A DNA stretch of 64,000 nt from Hydrogenobacter sp. Lineage in GTDB: Bacteria > Aquificota > Aquificia > Aquificales > Aquificaceae. The stretch is from positions 1 through 64,000 of the forward strand of contig JAPYWJ010000001.1 of assembly GCA_028276405.1 (NCBI GenBank). Direction: 5' to 3'. Made by a program: the position numbers and the translations under genes. The notes under the pieces were generated by a model, which had not been told where the DNA came from, did no database searches, and saw only the letters and a program-made list of their open reading frames with translations. Of this stretch, positions 62,635 through 64,000 are shown piece after piece; position 1 is the first letter of the stretch, and the number at the start of each line of letters is the position of its first letter.

Positions 62635-63900
62635 CTATTGTTGGCTCAGGTAAGCTACGCTTTCTATATGGTATGTCTGTGGAAAGTTATCTATAAGCCT
62701 TATGCCTTTTAGAACGTATCCCCCATTTGTAAGCTTGCCTATGTCTCTTGCTAATGTGGTAGGGTTACAAGACACATATATAATCTCCCTTGGTCTGTTT
62801 TGGAGTATAAGCTTGGTCTCTTCCGTGGTAAGCCCACTTCTTGGTGGGTCAAGAAACAGAAGGTCTATAACTTCTCCGGCGTAATTTTTTAGGGTTTGAT
62901 AGGCACTCTCTTGAGAAAAGACCACATTATCCCTCATGTTTAATTTAGCGTTGTATTCTGCATCCCTTATGGCAGATGGATTGTTGTCAGATGATAGAAG
63001 AAAGTTAGAAACTTCAGACATGGGAATACTAAAAAAACCAGCACCACAGTGAAGCTCAACCACCTTTCTGTAGCCACCTATCACAATGCCCCTTATAAGC
63101 TCTTCCCAAAGAGTGAAGTTTATTTGAAAGAAAGAATCGTTGCTTACCCTGTAACGGTACTTTCCCACTTGCATGTAGGTAAAGTTTCTCCCTATGTGAT
63201 ACCTCTTTATGAGCTGATCTCCTAACTTGGAATAATTACCCACACCTACAACCTCTTTAGGTAGCAGTTTCTCTTTTAGAGTTCTCATCTTATTTGCATC
63301 ATAAGCAGTGGGTGTTATGAGTTTTAAAAGAAACTCATCTTCAGTAGGAGAATAAAGCACATGAAGTTCCTGAAGGTCTTTGACTTTTTTAATAAGCTCT
63401 CTGAGGGAAGGAATAAGTCCGTTTATGGCTGGATGTAGCAAAAGGCATTCTTCTATGCTAACAAGATCGTGAGTTCCCCATGCAAAGAATCCCAACTTAC
63501 CGCTTTGAACCTTAAATTGCGCCTTTATCCTGTATCCAAATTCTTGCCCTGACTTTATGCTATCCCCAAGTCTATCTACAGCTATATGTGCAATGCGTTG
63601 TAGACTCTCCAAAAGAATATCCTCTTTTAATTCCACCTGTTTTTCTGGGTGTATGTGCTGAAGCTGACAACCTCCGCAGTAGGTGTAGTACTTACAAGGT
63701 GCTTGTCTTCTCCAGGGTGAGCTCACTATTATATCTTTTACCACCGCTTCTATATGATCTTTTTTTTCTTTTATGACTTCTGCAGAGACAAGCTCCATAG
63801 GTACAGCATACCTAACAAACACCTTTTTTCCTCTGTGATCTGCAAGACCGTATCCACCATAAACGAGTTTTTTTATGGAAAGTTCAGAGATAACTTTCAT
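62635..63900 (-). CDS. rlmD: TrmA/RlmD-family RNA (uracil-C5) methyltransferase
   Basis: 421 residues: N-terminal TRAM domain (~1-55), [4Fe-4S] ligands Cys69, Cys75, Cys78 (CKYYTYCGGC) plus a fourth in IEECLLLHP, SAM-binding VVELHCGAGFFSIPMSE, catalytic Cys in IYVSCNPTTLARD and general base Glu in IESVAYLS. The iron-sulfur cluster and TRAM domain fit RlmCD (23S rRNA m5U747/m5U1939) rather than TrmA. The exact target uridine is not readable. The start overlaps the nusA stop (ATGA). Confidence 0.88.
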   Translation of the reverse strand: MKVISELSIKKLVYGGYGLADHRGKKVFVRYAVPMELVSAEVIKEKKDHIEAVVKDIIVSSPWRRQAPCKYYTYCGGCQLQHIHPEKQVELKEDILLESLQRIAHIAVDRLGDSIKSGQEFGYRIKAQFKVQSGKLGFFAWGTHDLVSIEECLLLHPAINGLIPSLRELIKKVKDLQELHVLYSPTEDEFLLKLITPTAYDANKMRTLKEKLLPKEVVGVGNYSKLGDQLIKRYHIGRNFTYMQVGKYRYRVSNDSFFQINFTLWEELIRGIVIGGYRKVVELHCGAGFFSIPMSEVSNFLLSSDNNPSAIRDAEYNAKLNMRDNVVFSQESAYQTLKNYAGEVIDLLFLDPPRSGLTTEETKLILQNRPREIIYVSCNPTTLARDIGKLTNGGYVLKGIRLIDNFPQTYHIESVAYLSQQ

Positions 63901-64000
63901 TTTAGAGCAGTTAACCTTTCAAAGTCTTCTTCTGATAGCACATCTATGTACCAGCCGGTTATTCTGTTGGCAAGCTTTACATTAACACCGTGCTTACCTA
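63897..64000 (-). CDS. nusA: NusA, C-terminal end (partial, runs off the window)
   Basis: The last 34 codons of a minus-strand gene. GKHGVNVKLANRITGWYIDV matches the second KH domain of the transcription factor NusA, which ends soon after in thermophiles lacking the acidic repeats. Its TGA overlaps the methyltransferase ATG (ATGA). NusA promotes pausing and termination and would be co-expressed with the methyltransferase. Confidence 0.8.
   Translation of the reverse strand, partial: GKHGVNVKLANRITGWYIDVLSEEDFERLTALK

Noticed and set aside
1-64000. CRISPR arrays, prophage, rRNA, replication origin.
   Set aside because: No regularly spaced direct repeats, phage genes, rRNA genes or DnaA-box clusters were seen.

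Overview
The window looks like a chromosomal segment of a thermophilic, chemolithoautotrophic member of the Aquificaceae (Hydrogenobacter/Thermocrinis-like). The reasons are Arg codons that are mostly AGA/AGG and Ile codons rich in ATA, Lys/Glu-rich proteins, scattered non-operonic housekeeping genes, extreme compaction (almost every neighbour overlaps as ATGA, TGATG or by tens of bases), and Gram-negative envelope genes (BamD, LolCD, TonB, TolC, RND). The genus assignment is inference; no rRNA is present to settle it. Nearly all of the sequence is coding. There are four tRNA genes, one relic of an IS200/IS605-type element, no CRISPR array, no prophage, no rRNA, and no stretch over 300 bases without a gene.

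Layout. 1-10.2 kb: two exported proteins of unknown function (one a TPR-ASKHA fusion), a P3-type Mg-transport ATPase, the rpmF-plsX-fabH lipid/ribosome cluster, and a second, divergent P3-type ATPase. 10.2-11.4 kb: a TnpB C-terminal/omega-RNA-like relic abutting a DEAD-box helicase. 11.4-24.5 kb: tRNA-Ser, ferredoxin, mnmG, a glycosyltransferase, mtnA, an EpmA-like protein, a histidine phosphatase, a nitrilase, tsaE, a protein with an SSB-like tail, hslU, an unknown gene, hisIE, purK, a SdhA/FrdA flavoprotein and a DUF202 protein. 24.5-33 kb: one long co-directional run, rng-bamD-rsfS-lapA/lapB fusion-mglA-unknown-response regulator-histidine kinase-tonB. 33-38.5 kb: a class I aldolase, fabI, an aminotransferase and an SSS symporter, then ubiX and ymdB on the other strand. 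38.5-47.7 kb: three tRNAs, an ATP-synthase-gamma-like protein, tyrS, dcd, lolC-lolD, a polyprenyl-phosphate glycosyltransferase, moeB, a LapA-like protein, mazG and an NtrC-type regulator. 47.7-59 kb: a divergent multidrug-efflux locus (RND permease on one side; MFP, TolC, TetR, second TolC, HlyD-like adaptor and two tandem MFS pumps on the other). 59-64 kb: nrdB, nrdA with a structured leader, an RlmD-type RNA methyltransferase and the 3' end of nusA.

How it works together. Envelope biogenesis is the recurring theme: fatty acid synthesis (plsX, fabH, fabI), outer-membrane assembly (bamD), LPS control (lapAB-like), lipoprotein sorting (lolCD), glycosyl transfer, TonB energisation and efflux. 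A small-GTPase/two-component module (mglA to histidine kinase) is embedded among them. Expression signals are unusual. At many operon heads a perfect TATAAT lies 7-12 bases before the start codon, which predicts leaderless mRNAs. Back-to-back promoters share DNA, convergent genes interlock their stop codons, and two tRNA-Leu genes head protein operons. The one clear exception to short leaders is nrdA, with about 156 nt of RNA that can form a pseudoknot and a competing fold; this is the best candidate here for an undescribed regulatory element.
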